64,000 nucleotides of DNA from Dactylorhiza incarnata (taxonomy: Eukaryota > Streptophyta > Magnoliopsida > Asparagales > Orchidaceae), in NCBI GenBank assembly GCA_033032865.1, contig JAWHQI010000276.1:1302001-1366000 (forward strand). The letters are read 5' to 3'. Below the pieces are notes generated by a model that did no database searches, was not told the DNA's origin, and worked only from the letters and a program-made list of their open reading frames with translations. A program made the translations under genes and the position numbers. Positions 12,137 to 22,796 of this stretch are shown piece by piece. Each line of letters opens with the position of its first letter. Position 1 is the first letter of the stretch.

Positions 12137-12560
12137 GTTGACTTTGGTCAATTTGACCATTTGGGTTGGCCCCAATGGGTGGGTAGTGACCCATTGGCCT
12201 CTCTAAAGGGTTAGGAAGGTCTAGGTAGGGTCAATTTGGCAAGGTGGAGGCCAATTGACCCACAATAGGGCAATTTGACCAAAATAGGGCTAGAGTTGAC
12301 TTAGGTCAAATTGGCCAATTTGGTGGCCCCATGATGGGGGTTTTTGGTCCATTGAGTCCCTAGTAACCTTATAAGGGTAGGGAAAGGGTCAATTTGGCTT
12401 GGTGGGGGCCAATTGACCTTAAGAGCTAGTTAGACCAATTTAGGGTTAAGGTTGACTTTAGTCAAATTGGCCTCTTAGGTTGACCCCAACGGGTCACTGG
12501 TGCTTCAAGGAGACCTTTGATGGGTTAGGGATGATATTGTGGGGTCAAGGTTCAAGGTGG
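12137..12560. repeat. Three degenerate tandem repeats of about 157 bp
   Basis: The phrase GTTGACTT, followed by GTCAAATTGGCC-like sequence, begins at 12137, 12295 and 12451, giving periods of 158 and 156 bases. Each unit also repeats a GGGTCAATTTGGC block. The units lie close to the 3' end of the large LTR. Confidence 0.7.
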
Positions 12561-12666
12561 GGTCCTAAAGTCCAACCCTAGGCTTGGTATCTGAAAATTG
12601 CTATTTGCAGACCACTTGGGTTTTCTCCTTCTCACCTATGTTCACAAGGTCTTGAGCTCTTCCTAT

Positions 12667-12697
12667 GGTTTTGTCATGACCTAGTCATGACAAAACC
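12667..12697. repeat. Perfect 14-bp inverted repeat with 3-base loop
   Basis: GGTTTTGTCATGAC and its exact reverse complement flank the loop CTA, about 33 bases before the LTR end. It can form a stable hairpin in RNA or single-stranded DNA. It is not followed by a poly-T stretch. Confidence 0.85.
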
Positions 12698-13152
12698 AAC
12701 TTAGGGTCTAGATGTTTGGGGGATGTTACACCATAGGGGCTGGAGTCATCTTGATCAGCCCAAATGGTATCAAATTGGAGCAAGCCATCAAGTTATTTTT
12801 TCCGATCATAAACAATAAAGCATAGTTTGAATCACTCCTGGCTAGTCTAAGACTTGCGAAAGAACTGGGGATAGAACATGTACATGTTAAAACATACTCC
12901 CTTGTAATGGCTTCACAAGTACTGGAAAATTTTGAGACAAGGGAGCCAATGCTGAGGAAGTACCTATTACTGGATAAAAAAGAAATTGGGAGATTCAAAA
13001 CTTTCATCATCGAACATATCCCAAGGACACAGAATGAAGAGGCGGATGAACTATCAAAATTTGGACTTCCATTAGGACGGGTAACCTCAGAACTCTTCCA
13101 TCTGGAAATAGAAGAAGGAGAGTTAATGCAAATTGATCAACAACCTTCTTAG

Positions 13153-14404
13153 AAGGATCCCTTCGAGTTGTATCTATCTAAAGGAGAGTTTCATCCATCC
13201 ATACAAGATAAGAAGAGATTCAGGAGAAATGCATCGTATTATTGCTTAGTGGGAGGAGTTTTGTAAAGAAAAACTCTTATCTCTCCTCTAGCAAGGTGTG
13301 TCTCAGAAGAGGAAGTTCTTGTAATACTCCAAGAAGTTTATTCAGGAGAATGTGGGAGTCATTCAGGAGCAAAAACTTAAGAAAATAGAATCCTGAGACA
13401 AGAATATTTTTGGCCAACAATGAGGAAAGATGCAGAATCATTCGCCAAGCGTGGCGTTCAATGTCAAAATTTTGCTCCACTTCAGCTTCAACCTGCCCAG
13501 ACACTCAGATCAATAACAGCGCCTTGGCCATTTGAAATTTGGGGGATGGAACTTATCGAATCCTTCCCAACCGCTAGTGGACAACGCCATTTTATAATCA
13601 TTATGATTGATTATTTCTGCTAGTGGATTGAAGCAAAAAGCGTTGGCCAAAACCACCATGCAGCTTATCAAAAACTTCATCTGGGGAGAAATTGTCTGCC
13701 GACATGGAATCCCGTTGGCTATTATCACCGATAATGGCCCTCAATTTAACAATCCAGAGATGATCAGTTTTTGCTATCATATTGTAATTCAGCTTCGATT
13801 CTCCTCAGTATATCATCCTAGAAGTAATGGGCAAGTGGAGGTTGCGAATACATAAATCTTGTATCTTTTGCAAAAGAAGGTTTTGAATCAAAGAGGGAAC
13901 TGGGCAGAACAACTCCCTTTAGTCCTTTGGACTCTTTGAACTACGCCAACTTCGGCCACAGGAGAAACATCATTCAAATTATCTCATGGATCAGAACCAC
14001 TCATTCCCGTAGAATTCGAAGTAACCAGTCCCAGAGTTAGGTATGCAAAACAAGGGAATGAATCTTGGATGGAGACCAATGATGAAGCAATAAAATATAG
14101 TTTGGATTTCAACGAAGAAAATCAGGATGAAGCAACTATCATAAAGGAGGAAGTAAAGAGGAGAATAGCTAGACACTTTGATAAAAATGTCAGAGTTAAG
14201 CAATTCGCAGTCAGGGACATTGTATTGAAAATGGTGGATGTTGCAGCCAGAATAGGTATTATTGGAAAATTAAATCCCAATTGGGCAGGACCATTCATAG
14301 TCAAGGAAGTATTAAAGAGTGGGGCTTATCGCCTCCAGACAAGTGACGGAGAATACATCTCACGTACTTGGAGTGGTGATGATCTCAAAAGATTCAATCC
14401 TTGA
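13153..14404 (+). pseudogene. Integrase of G1
   Basis: The integrase follows the second RNase H. A degraded zinc-binding N-terminus is seen (YSGECGSHSG; the CxxC end is reduced to GVQCQN). The core shows GMELIESF, where the first catalytic aspartate is replaced by glutamate, then IITDNGPQF and GQVEVAN with the second aspartate and the glutamate. The C-terminal part (DIVLKMVDVAARIG, NWAGPFIVKEV, WSGDDLKRF) ends at a stop at 14404. There are stops and at least one frameshift near 13620. An active enzyme would insert the element's cDNA into chromosomes. Confidence 0.85.
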
Positions 14405-14760
14405 AATATTGTCTTTCATTATTTGCATTTTGGATATTCAATGAAAAGCCCCATACCGACACTTTTCCTTGTCTAGTGACTCTGTACTTTTTATATATCC
14501 CTCAATGAACCTTGGAGACATTGCCAAGTTCTGCTTGAACCCCCTCGGATTATAGTCATTAATGTAATACCACGAGGACCACATGTAGCGGGGAGTTTTT
14601 GCCCATGTATAGTGGAAGCTTGCCAATTCCTGTGCGGAGGTCTTCAGAATATTGTATCCCGGCCGGTATCTAACACACCTCTGCATCAAGGGAGGTCCAG
14701 GTGACTGTTAGCTCTATCTTGCTCCGAAAGGGATATAGTTACATATTTGATGATCTTTCA

Positions 14761-15070
14761 GAGGAAAGCAATGTCGGTATAGCCTCTGCGGCATAACCAC
14801 ACCTGCCCAACTGATCATCTTAGTCTGTAACCATCGAATACACCTAAGGTACACTCGAGCGGTGCATATAGGGGACCCACAACAAGGATAATCTCTCTGA
14901 GGAAAGCAATGTCGGTATAAACCTCCGTGGCTTAACCACACCTGCCCAATTGGTCAACTTAGCTTGTAACCCTAGGCAAGAGAGCAGTTGAGTCGTTGAA
15001 ATTCTTACAGCTCTTATGACCACTTGCTACCTAAGCGCACCTGCCCACTTGGTCATCTGAGTCTGTAATT
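14761..15070. repeat. 138-bp imperfect tandem repeat
   Basis: GAGGAAAGCAATGTCGGTAT starts at 14761 and again at 14899. Each is followed by ACCACACCTGCCCAA, a TTGGTCA-like phrase and CTTAG, and a more diverged third partial copy (GCGCACCTGCCCACTTGG) follows near 15030. It belongs to the noncoding 3' region of G1. Confidence 0.7.
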
Positions 15071-15424
15071 CTTTTACTTCTTTACAGGAAGTTATTTTTC
15101 TCTTATGGTTTTTATGACCATTTGGGAGAAGCAGTATTTATCAGGTACTAGTACAAGCATTTGTCCACCAGGTTACTTAAAGATACATGACTTTAAGACC
15201 AGGCATCTTAACCTGTTAAGACGGTCATCTTGAATGGTAACACCACAGGTTGAGGAAAATGGCAGCATATTATGCTAGCCGGACAGATAACACATATCTG
15301 GCTTTAAAAGCTAGAAAACAGGTTATTTTAGGAAACCGCGAGGCAATATTTTTGACTTGAAACAATCAAGTCAGGGTTTTCTCTAATAATTTATTATTCT
15401 CGGCAATTAAAAATGTTGTCAATA

Positions 15425-15495
15425 TTATTCGATCGGCTTATGACAATACTATTCGATCGGCTTATGACAGTAATATTCGGTCGGCTTATGATTAA
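15425..15495. repeat. Short tandem repeat of ATTCGATCGGCTTATGACA
   Basis: Three successive units of about 24-26 bases share ATTCGATCGGCTTATGA, with the last unit reading ATTCGGTCGGC. Similar CGGCTTATG phrases end after 15495. Confidence 0.7.
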
Positions 15496-16539
15496 TCCGA
15501 TCATAATAATTACAGACTAATGTTATTCCCTCAGTTTGAATCTATTTGCCTGTGCTGATAAATATTGCTAGCTGACATTATTCGCTCGGATTGAGCTGAT
15601 TATAGGAGTTATGAACCAGCATGATTCATTGATGATTATGAGCATTGCTCGCTCGGTTTGATTCGCTTACAAGGAATTGGTCATGGTTCGCTTGGTCTTA
15701 TGTTCCATAACATCAAGGAGATCACTCAACCGAAATACAGTCTAACCGGATGAGATATAGTCTAACAACGCGAATGTAAATACTTGGTCGCCCGAGATAC
15801 AGTATTTCTTATATTGAATAATCAAAATGTGAATTATTGGTTGCCCGAGATGTAGTCTAACCGCGCGACTTGATCAGTACTTGTGAAAAATATTATTTTC
15901 GGCGGTTTCAGGTCGTGATTCATCTTCAAAGAATCAAGATCCATCTCAGGAACAAAGGCGATAAAACCGCCCGAGCAATGCAAATAGTTAGTCGCCCGAA
16001 CTGGTCGTTGATCGCACGACTCAATGCTTATTCTCTGGAAAATTCAAAGACTTGCAGTTTAAAAGAAAGAATGCTAAAACAAAAGGTCTCTAATGAACAT
16101 CCACAGGTAAGTAAAGCCGTAAAGACAAACAGTTGAATAGATAACTGTATTTTCCATTAAGATTCTCAAAAAATACATTTAAAGTGGTTCGAATCGACCG
16201 GCTACAAAATTAAGCCGTCAGGCATATAAAGTAAGTACAATTACAAAAATAACTAGTCGCCCGATCTAAATCTTTTAGCCGCAGGAGAACTTGTGTCTTC
16301 GCCGCCTTCAATATCCACATCGGGCGAATAATCTCCACAATCTGATGAAGAACTTGTTGATCCGCTGTGATAAGTAGTATTTATATAACTTTTTAATCGA
16401 AAGTTTTGTAATTATTTAATATGAATTTTTCTTTTTCATGTCAATTTTAGGTTATAAGTAGTTCTTTTGTAATTTTGATTCTAACTTAGCTTAATTTCAA
16501 TTTTTGTAAAATTTTGGGACAAATTGTAGAAATATACAA

Positions 16540-17000
16540 GTCACGCCCTCGGTCACGCATGTGACCATGGGCGTGTAACCTGAAGATCAGTCCAGAATTG
16601 ATGTCGCGCTGATTGAGCTATTCCACAACAAGTCATGCCCTCGGTCACGCTCGTGACCCAATGGTCACGCCCGTGACCAAGGGCGTGTAAACTTAAAAAG
16701 AAGCTCTCAGCAATGTCGTCGAGAAAAGGAGCTGACGTCGAGAAGTTGACCCAAGTCACGTACGTAACCCATAGGTCACGCCTGTGACTTTCGCGCATGA
16801 TCTCTGCTTTCCATAACGCCGCAGTCAAGCCCATGCCGTATTAAATTTAGCCATCACAGGTCACGCACGCGACCCAAATGTCATGGGCATGACTTGTAAC
16901 TTTTCGCCGCGCCATCACGCAAGACCCACGCCGCTGTTGGAATAGAGCTGAATAGTGATTACATGCCCTTGGTCACGCCCATGACCAAGGGCGTGTAACT
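16540..17000. repeat. Array of GTCACGCCCGTGAC palindromic motifs
   Basis: Variants of GTCACGCCCGTGAC, often followed by CAAGGGCGTGTAA, recur about ten times over 460 bases. The half sites GTCACG and CGTGAC are reverse complements. The array ends 15-20 bases before the TATA-like box at 17014 in the Athila LTR. Confidence 0.8.
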
Positions 17001-17013
17001 TGTAATTTTTTTC

Positions 17014-17020
17014 TATAAAT
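17014..17020 (+). promoter_or_regulatory. TATA-like box of the Athila LTR
   Basis: TATAAAT in the context TTTTTTCTATAAATTC stands just after the palindromic array and before a T-rich leader. Its position fits the U3 core promoter. Confidence 0.45.
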
Positions 17021-18128
17021 TCAAAGGTTCTCCTTGACTCCAGGGTTCAGAATTTTGGAGAGGGGGAGGGGGGGTGCTGCTAGAGCTGTTAGTTAGCTTT
17101 TTCTTGTAGCTTTCATGCTTATTCATGTCTTTACATTTCATGTTCTCTTTCTCTTCATGCCATGTATTGTTTTAATTTTCCTTCTTGCAATAGCCTAGTT
17201 TAAGCTTGTAATCGTTTCCTTTCTAACAGTGTAATCCCTTTTAAAGCTTGTAATAGTTTCGGTTATCAATACAATTTAGTTTGATGTCTTTCTTTTTCTC
17301 CTTCTATCTTAGTAATTTATTCCTTTATGCAATTTTATTTTTCTTTCTCTTTCCCCTCCACCATGATTAACTAATTCTCATTAGTGCTCGATCGAAATGA
17401 TCCGAGGATGAGATAATCTAGTTATGACTTTCTAAGCTCTCTATTTCCATTTTTGTAAGCACTTGAATTACCCTTGATGTTTAATTAGTGAGACCATATT
17501 TTCGATGTATGGTTTTCGCTTAGGTTTTCATACTTAGTTAGCCTAGAGGCTCAAAGTATGAATCGATCACTCAAGGGTGAAGAGAGTTGCACGCACCCCT
17601 CAAGTGAGGATGACGTAAATCTCCCGAATTGGAGTAAAATCCAATAGTGGGGTTCAGTGCGTGAAGCAAGTTTTAGGTAGCAGTTATAGGACGAGAGTTA
17701 GATTGATTTTTCCTAAACTTAGTTGGGCATTAACCTCGAGAGGGGCATGTTCAAGCTTCGGGAAAATCCACTGTCAAGTAGTTTAATTAAACTGAATTAG
17801 ATTTATTTTTCTTTCACTTGATTATTCTCACTCCAATGTGATTTTAGATTGAGCACTAATCTTTTTACCATCATTTAAACCCTACTTTTAGTTTGCAAAT
17901 TTTCTCTTTTAGCTAACTAAAACAAAACCTCAAAAATCTATTAGATAAGATAATAGTGACCTCCTCGATGTAGAAGTAATAAACGCGCCCTGAGGAATAT
18001 GACCTTGGTATTTCTAAATATCCTATATTATAGACAATAAGGTATACTTGCCTTCATCGAATATAGTTTTGGAAAACAACTTTAACCCTTCTCTTAACTT
18101 AAATCTGAATATTTCTATATTAAGTTTT

Positions 18129-18146
18129 TGGCGCAGTTGCCGGGGA
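18129..18146 (+). promoter_or_regulatory. Primer-binding site, tRNA-Asp type
   Basis: TGGCGCAGTTGCCGGGGA matches the usual Athila primer site for tRNA-Asp with one change. It follows the LTR by six bases and primes minus-strand DNA synthesis in intact elements. Confidence 0.8.
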
Positions 18147-18463
18147 CTTTGAGTAGAAATTTTGAAAAGAGGATAGCTAAAAATTTTATCATGTTATTTT
18201 TATTTTACTTTTTCTAATTTTGAAAATCGTAAGGGTGTAATTGAAATCTTAGAAAGGGACGTTTGGGCTCTCAGCCCATCTCATCTCCTAGTACCATTGA
18301 GAACCCCTCACAGGGTATACCTCGGGAATTCCATGACTAACCTAATCTGCCTAAAAGAAAAAAAATATTTATAATAATCAAGTTTTCCTCTTCTTTATTT
18401 TTAGTTTTATTTTTCTTTCTTTTCTCATTATTCTTTCTTCATTGCCTTTTTAATTTTTAGTGT

Positions 18464-19849
18464 ATGACCCGAGGTAGCACTTTGAATATTCCTTTTGATC
18501 CAGAGATCGAGCAAACCCTTTCGTGGCACCGCCATTCTCATGATCAGGAAATACAATTATTATTCGAAGAGTCGATCGGGGACACTAATACAACAAATAT
18601 GGATCCTAATCCTAATCTTCCTAATCATAACGCGCCAAATCCTAATGAGGCCGTGCAACGGACCATGTCCTATTATGCGCGGTCAAATCTGGAAGGCATA
18701 CAATTAAGTATTGTTTGCCCCATGGTGGCGAACAATAACTTTGAGATCAAGTCCAACATCATAAAAATGGTGCAACAATCGGTGACCTTCGATGGTCAGC
18801 CGGAAGAAGATCCAAACTCGCATGCTTCTTACTTTCTTAAAATTTGCGATACATTTAAGATCAATGGCGTCACCGATGATGCCATTCAATTACGTCATTT
18901 TCCTTTTTCTTTGCGTTCTAAGACAAAGCAGTGCCTGGGCTCCCTACCTAAGGGGTCCATCACTACATGAGCCGAAATGGCGGAAAAATTTCTCACTAAA
19001 TATTTCCTGTCTGCAAAGACCGTCAAATTGTGCACAGACATTGCGTCATTTATGCAAAGCGACTCGGAGACTCTCTATGATATATGGGAGCGCTTCAAGG
19101 AGCTTTTGCATAGATGCCCTCACCACGCACTTGCCACTTGGCAACAAGTTCAAATATTTTATAATGGCATAAATCTCCAAACAAGGCAAATGATTGATGT
19201 GGCCGCCGGGGGAATGTTGAATAACAAAACCCCGGACTCCACTAAAGAGCTTTTCGAAGAGAAGGCCATGAATGCGTACTAATGGAATATGCCCCGAGCT
19301 AGGCCTAGCAAGCCCACCGGATTTTTTGAAATAGATGCAAATGCAAATTTAGCTTTACAAGTTGAGCGCTTAACAAAGCAAGTGGCGGAGATGTCTGCTT
19401 CCTCCGCCACTCCTCCTTTGGCTAATAATGTTTTAATTGAAGAGCAGGTTAACTACATGGGAAATCTGCCTCGGCCTTCCTATATCCCAAACTCCGCTCC
19501 GCACAACAACACTTACAACGCGTATTATAGGAATCATCTGAAATACTTATGGAACAACCAAGGAAATGCTCAGCGCCCTCTAAATATTAATCAACCCCCT
19601 ATTCCCCCTCTAATATTTAAATTCTCAAAATTTTAATCCTCCCAGTTTTCCACCGCGACAGCAAAATCCCTTTCCGCTTGAAGAGGTCTTTGCAAAATAT
19701 GTTGCTACAAATGAAACGAACATCCGGAACCTCACCGGATCGATCAAAAATTTAGAGAATCAAGTGGGGCAGTTAGCAAAAATTTTCTCTGAGCACCAGC
19801 AAGGAACTCTACTAAGAAATATGAAGCCAAGCCAAGGGAGAGTGCGAAT
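18464..19849 (+). pseudogene. gag: Athila gag
   Basis: The Gag begins MTRGSTLNIPFDPEIEQT and contains the Athila core (NNFEIKSNIIKMVQQ, FLKICDTFKINGV, PFSLRSKTKQ, YDIWERFKELLHRCPHH, FYNGINLQTRQMIDVAAGG). It would assemble the virus-like particle. Stops interrupt it at about 18968 (the expected tryptophan codon is TGA) and 19280. Near 19630 the coding frame shifts, the continuation (PRQQNPFPLEEVFAKYV, NLENQVGQLAK) being in another frame. At about 19850 it shifts back into the protease frame. The region upstream (18147-18463) is untranslated leader. Confidence 0.85.
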
Positions 19850-20632
19850 ATGATTACACTTCGAAGCCGGAAGGAGGTGGTTTCAAAACAGGACGAACCC
19901 AAGAAAACTTCTTCTTCTCCTCCTCCTACTCCTATTTTATTGTCAAATTTGCCTGCTACGCTAGCTCCGCACTTTTCTAGTTCAAATATTCCGTATCCAT
20001 CTAAGCTTAGGAGCGAGTGCGCCAAGAAAAATTACAAATTTTTTTTAGAAATTTTAAAACAAATTCATATTAATGTACCCTTCTGCGAGGCTATCTCTCA
20101 AATGTCAAAGTATGCGAAATATCTTAAGGAGTTGCTCTCCAATAAGAAGAAATTCAAAGATATTTTGCATATTTCCTTAAACGCAGAATGCTACACGGTT
20201 GTACTCAACAAATTGCCTCAAAAAGCAAATGACCTGGGACGGTTCTCCATCCCGTGTCTATTTGGCCATTCGTTAGTAAAACATGCCTTAGCGGATCTTG
20301 GAGCAAGCATCAACCTCATGCCTTTTTCGTTATTCAAAAAGTTAGGTCTAGGAAATCCTAGCCCCACTCGAATTAGTATTCAATTAGCGGATCGTTCATT
20401 AAAATATCTGGTAGTGATAGTGGAGGATGTGCTCGTTAAGGTTAACAAGTCCATCTTCCCGGTGGACATTGTCATTCTTGACATTGAAGAGGATGCCTAA
20501 GTACCAATCATACTCGGCTGCCCCTTCCTTGCCACATCACACGCAATTATTGACGTAAGTAACCGAAAGCTCCTCCATCGGGTTAGAGATGATGAAGTTA
20601 CTTTTTGTATAAATCCCTCAATGTGAAACACC
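19850..20632 (+). pseudogene. Athila protease region
   Basis: The frame opens with the Athila phrase ITLRSRKEV, runs through a linker (FLEILKQIHINVPFCEAI) and reaches the protease motif ALADLGASINLMPFSLFKKLGL at about 20286-20351. Athila proteases typically have DLGA instead of DTGA. A stop at 20498 interrupts the domain, which continues as PIILGCPFLATSHAIIDV. The following piece up to 20860 (EPPVLDLKPLP) is the usual linker to RT, but RT itself is absent because a CACTA-like sequence begins at 20861. Confidence 0.8.
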
Positions 20633-20860
20633 TTAGAGAATGATGATTCATGCTTCTATTGAGAAGAATGTTTTGAGAACGAATTGTATTCACTTCCGGA
20701 GTTAATCTCCACATCGAGTCACGATTCCGAGCTCGCCGAGCTCTTTTGTCTAGAAGAAGAAGTTTCTCACTCCACACCACCCGAACCACCATTTTTAGAA
20801 AAATTAAAAAACAAAACTTCTTATGAAGAGCCACCAGTTTTAGATTTGAAACCACTCCCT

Positions 20861-21697
20861 CACTACAACAAAATACACTTTTAGTAAGGACTAAATTGCA
20901 ACGAAGAAAAAATTTGTTACTAATAGCTATATTTAGTAATGAAATTTCGTTATCATTACAAAAGCTTAACTTTTTGTAACAAGTATTTTATGATTCGTTA
21001 CAATAACTAAATAATTGTTACAATAAGAGCAGGTATTTGTAACAAGACTAGTTTTACGTTACAAATAGTAAAATATCCTCACAATAAGTAGCAATTGTGA
21101 TAACACCATAAAAGTATTTATAACAATTAGAATTTTCTTACAATTAGTATTTTTTGGTAACCAAAGTTTTGTTATAAAAATATATTAATTAAATTTTAAA
21201 ACATGAGCGAGCATTTTAGGCCCTAGAGCGTATTTTTTCGCCCGTGCATGTGTTTTTCACTTGTGCGTGCGATCTTTATCTGGTGGCATGTGTTTTTTTG
21301 ACTGCGTACACTTTTTGGCTCGGGAGCACAATTTTGTTTGCGCACAAGTTATTCGCTCATGAGCGTTTTCTTCAAAAACACATTTTTTCGGACGCGCTTT
21401 TTTCGTCCTGATGCTTTTTCTCACCCGGGCACATTTTAGCCTAGCTAGTTACGCATTTTTTCACGCGCACGCATTTTAAACTGTGTGTAAGTACGTACGT
21501 ACTGTTAGCCCAAGCATGCATTTGTCCTACGGGCGCGCGAGAGATGACTATTAATTAAATATCGTAACATGAAAAATATCTAATGTATCTTTTAAATTTT
21601 TGTATAAAAAGAAATATATTATTACTAAAAAATAATTTTTTTATTTATTATCACCACTTATAAGGAAACGTTTACGACGACGTTTTTTTGTAGCGGT
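20861..21697 (+). mobile_element. CACTA-like DNA transposon end, limits uncertain
   Basis: CACTACAACAAAATACAC begins exactly where the Athila linker breaks off, and this matches CACTA terminal inverted repeats. The next 300 bases carry many GTTACAA or TTGTAAC phrases in both orientations, as in CACTA subterminal regions. A possible distal end is the reverse complement of CGCTACAAAAAAACG at about 21683-21697, but its first bases are CGCTA instead of CACTA and the 3-base target duplication (CCT on the left) is not repeated. No transposase gene was seen. Confidence 0.5.
21190..21490. repeat. Degenerate array of GCGCATTTTTTCGC-like motifs
   Basis: A T-run of five to seven bases flanked by alternating GC/GT steps recurs at intervals of about 20-40 bases (GCGTATTTTTTCGCCCG, ACGCATTTTTTCACGCG and others). 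It is not a simple tandem repeat. The stretch lies inside the presumed CACTA-derived region. Confidence 0.5.
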
Positions 21698-22796
21698 TAA
21701 AAAAACAAGACTAAATATTTTAAATTTTGGGTATTTTTGCGCGCATGGGTTTGTGAGCTGCATGAGCATCGTCGCACTGCGACAGTATGGAGGCGGGGGT
21801 AATTAATGTCGTGTGGGGCACGTGCGCTTTTCCTATGCATGCACTGTTAGTTATTGATCGATCGAGCGTCTGAGAGTGGGAGAGTACAGTTTTGGCGGAG
21901 GTACCGTCGCTGCCGGGGTACTGTCAAAGCAGAGAGTATCGAGCACGCGCGTACCTCTATAATATATATATATCTAACCTGTTACATATATAATAAATTA
22001 TAATTTTAATTTTAATTATATATAAACTACCGTGTATAAAATTTTATATAAAAGTTTATTAAACGTTTTTATAAAAATTTCATATAAAGTTTTTATATAA
22101 AACTTTACGAGCAGCTCCGCATGGGCTTCGCTCGTGCTCGCTCGCTCTGAGCGGGCTGAGCCCGCATTCGAGCGGGGTGCACCCATATATATACTACGGT
22201 ACTCGGCCGACGACGACGGGCTTTGCCCGCCCCCTGTTGGGCTTCGCCCGCAACATATACATATGAGTACTCAAAATGATCGTAAAAAAATATACATCAA
22301 AATTTTATAATTATTTTTTTCTAAAACATTTATATTTTAACAAAAAAATTCTTTTAAAATTTCTTTATATATAGCAGTTAAAGATATATAAAGTTATATA
22401 AAGTTTTTATAAAATTTTGAAAATGTTTTAATAAAAGTTTTTCTTCTACTCTCCCCCTCTCTCTTACATGAATGAAATATACGGAGAAAAATTTCCCACC
22501 ATAAAATTTTGAAAAAATAAATTCAAAAATTAAAAAACATTAAATTTAAAAATGAATGCAAATTTGACATTAATTTATTAACATAATTTTAGATTAAAAA
22601 TAACTACGCGCACAGGCCCCGCACGAACGCAAAGACATGTGGTTTAATGAAATTAGATATACAAAAAAAGTCATAAATACATGTCATATCGATAAGTGGT
22701 ACTATTGCGGCGTGAGTATTTTCGCACGCGCGGGGTTTGCAAGCTGCAGGTGCGTTGTCACATTGGGACAGTAGTACTATTGTGGCGGGGCTAATG
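21698..22796. other. AT-rich noncoding DNA with a diverged duplication
   Basis: No gene was found. The segments at about 21735-21815 and 22715-22800 share the order GGTTTG/GGGTTTG, GAGCTGCA/AAGCTGCA, GCGTCGCACTG/GTTGTCACATTG, GGACAGTA and GGCGGGG, so they are diverged copies. Around 22130-22260 there are CG-rich hairpin-like phrases (GGGCTTTGCCCGCC and GGGCTTCGCCCGC). The remainder is AT-rich, with runs of TATAAAA. Confidence 0.5.

Larger units (their letters stand above)
7836..12730 (+). mobile_element. 4.9-kb LTR-like insertion (solo LTR or LARD-like), TSD CCATA
   Basis: The insertion starts TGTAAGACCCC and ends GGGATGTTACA. It is flanked by CCATA at 7831-7835 and again at 12731-12735, the 5-base duplication made by retroviral-type integrase. 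No coding domain was found in its 4895 bases, and the left end does not recur inside it, which fits a very long solo LTR better than a complete short-LTR element. Its 3' end matches the LTR fragment at 1-2325. It carries degenerate tandem repeats near 12137-12560 and a strong hairpin at 12667. Confidence 0.8.
7791..13152 (+). pseudogene. Second (archaeal-like) RNase H of G1, split by an insertion
   Basis: The domain starts with WFIYVDGASGINS just before 7836 and resumes after 12730 with IGAGVILISPNG, then VMASQVLENFETREPMLRKYL and the EEADELSKF end. Removing 7836-12730 and one copy of the CCATA duplication joins the two parts in frame. This extra RNase H is diagnostic of Tat elements. A stop in the LFF to FESLL region shows additional decay. 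The first catalytic aspartate (YVDGAS) is kept. Confidence 0.85.
3357..16367 (+). mobile_element. Ty3/gypsy element G1, Tat lineage, truncated and interrupted
   Basis: The domain order is gag, protease, RT, RNase H, second RNase H and integrase, all on the plus strand. The second (archaeal-like) RNase H between the first RNase H and integrase is the hallmark of the Tat lineage. The 5' LTR and the start of gag are missing, replaced by the copia fragment on the left. A 4895-bp LTR-like insertion splits the second RNase H. Many stops and frameshifts make every gene nonfunctional. The right limit is taken where an Athila LTR begins; no 3' LTR of G1 was recognised. Confidence 0.8.
14405..16367. 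other. Noncoding 3' region of G1 with tandem repeats
   Basis: Nearly 2 kb follow the integrase stop without a recognisable gene. An 88-codon ORF at 15870 has no motif. The region holds two tandem repeat blocks (14761-15070 and 15425-15495) and recurrent CGCCCGA phrases. Tat elements often have a long repeat-rich 3' untranslated region, which is the best explanation. The boundary with the 3' LTR, if any remains, could not be found. Confidence 0.5.
16368..18122 (+). mobile_element. Athila-type 5' LTR
   Basis: The LTR is placed from TGATAAGTAGTATTTATATA at 16368 to the sequence just before AGTTTTTGGCGCAGTTGCC, the tRNA-Asp primer site typical of Athila. The expected CA end appears mutated to TA, so the right limit may be off by a few bases. 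It contains a palindromic array (16540-17000), a TATA-like box at 17014 and a G-run at 17060. No second LTR of this element lies in the window. Confidence 0.7.

Noticed and set aside
15870..16136. 88-codon ORF in the G1 3' region
   Set aside because: No recognisable motif and no support from context; this length is expected by chance.
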